From an uncultured Clostridia bacterium (GTDB taxonomy: Bacteria; Bacillota; Clostridia; UMGS1883), in NCBI GenBank assembly GCA_947629615.1, contig CANRER010000091.1:1-5961 (forward strand): a DNA stretch of 5,961 nucleotides, in the 5' to 3' direction. Positions 5,569 through 5,961 of this stretch are shown one piece after another; the first letter of the stretch is position 1; each line of letters starts with the position of its first letter. Below the pieces are notes generated by a model. It had not been told where the DNA came from. It saw only the letters and a list, made by a program, of their open reading frames with translations, and searched no databases. The position numbers were made by a program, and so were the translations under genes.

Positions 5569-5961
5569 ATGAAGAAAGTATATGTTGAAATAAACGGCAG
5601 AGTGACCTCCGGCGGAGAAACCGATTCGATGAACTACTCCACCGAGGGGCGGCTCTCCAAAAGATCCGGCAAGTACTACATACAGTACGTCGAAGGACTG
5701 CTCACGGGCGGCGGCGAGTGCCGCACGACGATAAAGGTCAACCCGGCGGGCGTTGTCACCATGCTGCGCAGCGGCGCGGCCAACACTCAGATGATATTCG
5801 AGGCGGGCCGCAGCCACATGAGCTGTTACGAAACCGAGTACGGCAATTTGACGGTGAACGTCACCGCCGGCGAGGTCAGCATAGACATGGACGACAACGG
5901 CGGCAGCCTTGATATTGACTATAATCTGTCAATAAACAACCTGCAAAGCAGCCGCAACCAC
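5569..5961 (+). CDS. DUF1934 / YwiB-like protein, 3' end cut by the window
   Basis: The frame from ATG 5569 is open to the window end, giving 131 residues with no stop; since the family is about 140 residues, probably only about ten are missing. The start follows TTGGAG (5555-5560) with an eight-base spacer, 17 bases after the murI stop. Family-like features are the N-terminal KKVYVEINGRV strand, YSTEGRLSKRSGKYYIQYVE (23-42), TIKVNPAGVVTMLRSG (54-69), the conserved MIFEAGRSHMSCYETEYGNL (75-94), and GGSLDIDYNLSINN (111-124). The pattern is an all-beta, lipocalin-like barrel with no signal peptide or membrane segment, so it is probably cytoplasmic. Its biochemical function is unknown. In Firmicutes such genes (B. 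subtilis ywiB) often sit next to argS, so argS may lie just beyond the window; that is inference. A TCA serine codon appears near its end, unlike in the four genes before it. Confidence 0.87.
   Translation, partial: MKKVYVEINGRVTSGGETDSMNYSTEGRLSKRSGKYYIQYVEGLLTGGGECRTTIKVNPAGVVTMLRSGAANTQMIFEAGRSHMSCYETEYGNLTVNVTAGEVSIDMDDNGGSLDIDYNLSINNLQSSRNH

Noticed and set aside
5308..5817. 169-codon minus-strand frame over the murI/DUF1934 junction
   Set aside because: It is antisense to the end of murI and most of the DUF1934 gene, whose reading frame and Shine-Dalgarno are clear.

Overview
The window looks like chromosomal DNA from a Gram-positive bacterium of the class Clostridia, most likely a gut Oscillospiraceae/Ruminococcaceae-type organism. 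This is inferred from strong AGGAGG-like ribosome binding sites, a consensus sigma-A promoter, moderately GC-rich genes separated by AT-rich spacers, the gene order pgk-tpiA-gpmI followed by murI and a DUF1934 gene, and a two-hairpin dispersed repeat of a kind I remember from such genomes. No database search was possible. All genes read on the + strand.

Layout. Positions 1-628 hold the 3' end of a glycoside hydrolase family 16 gene, whose start lies before the window. Positions 629-1162 are a 534-base spacer dense in inverted repeats: an intrinsic terminator (735-771) nested inside an 18-bp inverted repeat (661-678 with 767-784), a separate perfect 22-bp hairpin (790-837), a two-hairpin dispersed repeat (about 920-970), a small AT-rich inverted repeat (983-1015), and then the promoter (1082-1109) of the next operon. 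Positions 1163-5961 hold five closely spaced genes: pgk, tpiA, gpmI, murI and a DUF1934/YwiB-like gene that runs off the window end. The intergenic gaps are 30, 57, 33 and 17 bases, so they are probably cotranscribed.

How the genes work together. Pgk, TpiA and GpmI catalyse three steps of the triose part of glycolysis: interconversion of the triose phosphates, substrate-level ATP formation from 1,3-bisphosphoglycerate, and 3-phosphoglycerate to 2-phosphoglycerate. GAPDH and enolase are not in the window. MurI makes D-glutamate for peptidoglycan. The DUF1934 protein has no established role. The upstream GH16 enzyme probably cleaves a beta-glucan or related polysaccharide outside the cell and appears to be a separate transcription unit.

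The coding part is ordinary core metabolism and I see no new multi-gene system. The points most worth a second look are the nested inverted repeats in the spacer, an Asn-to-Gly change beside the first catalytic cysteine of MurI, and a consensus-like promoter inside the 3' end of murI.
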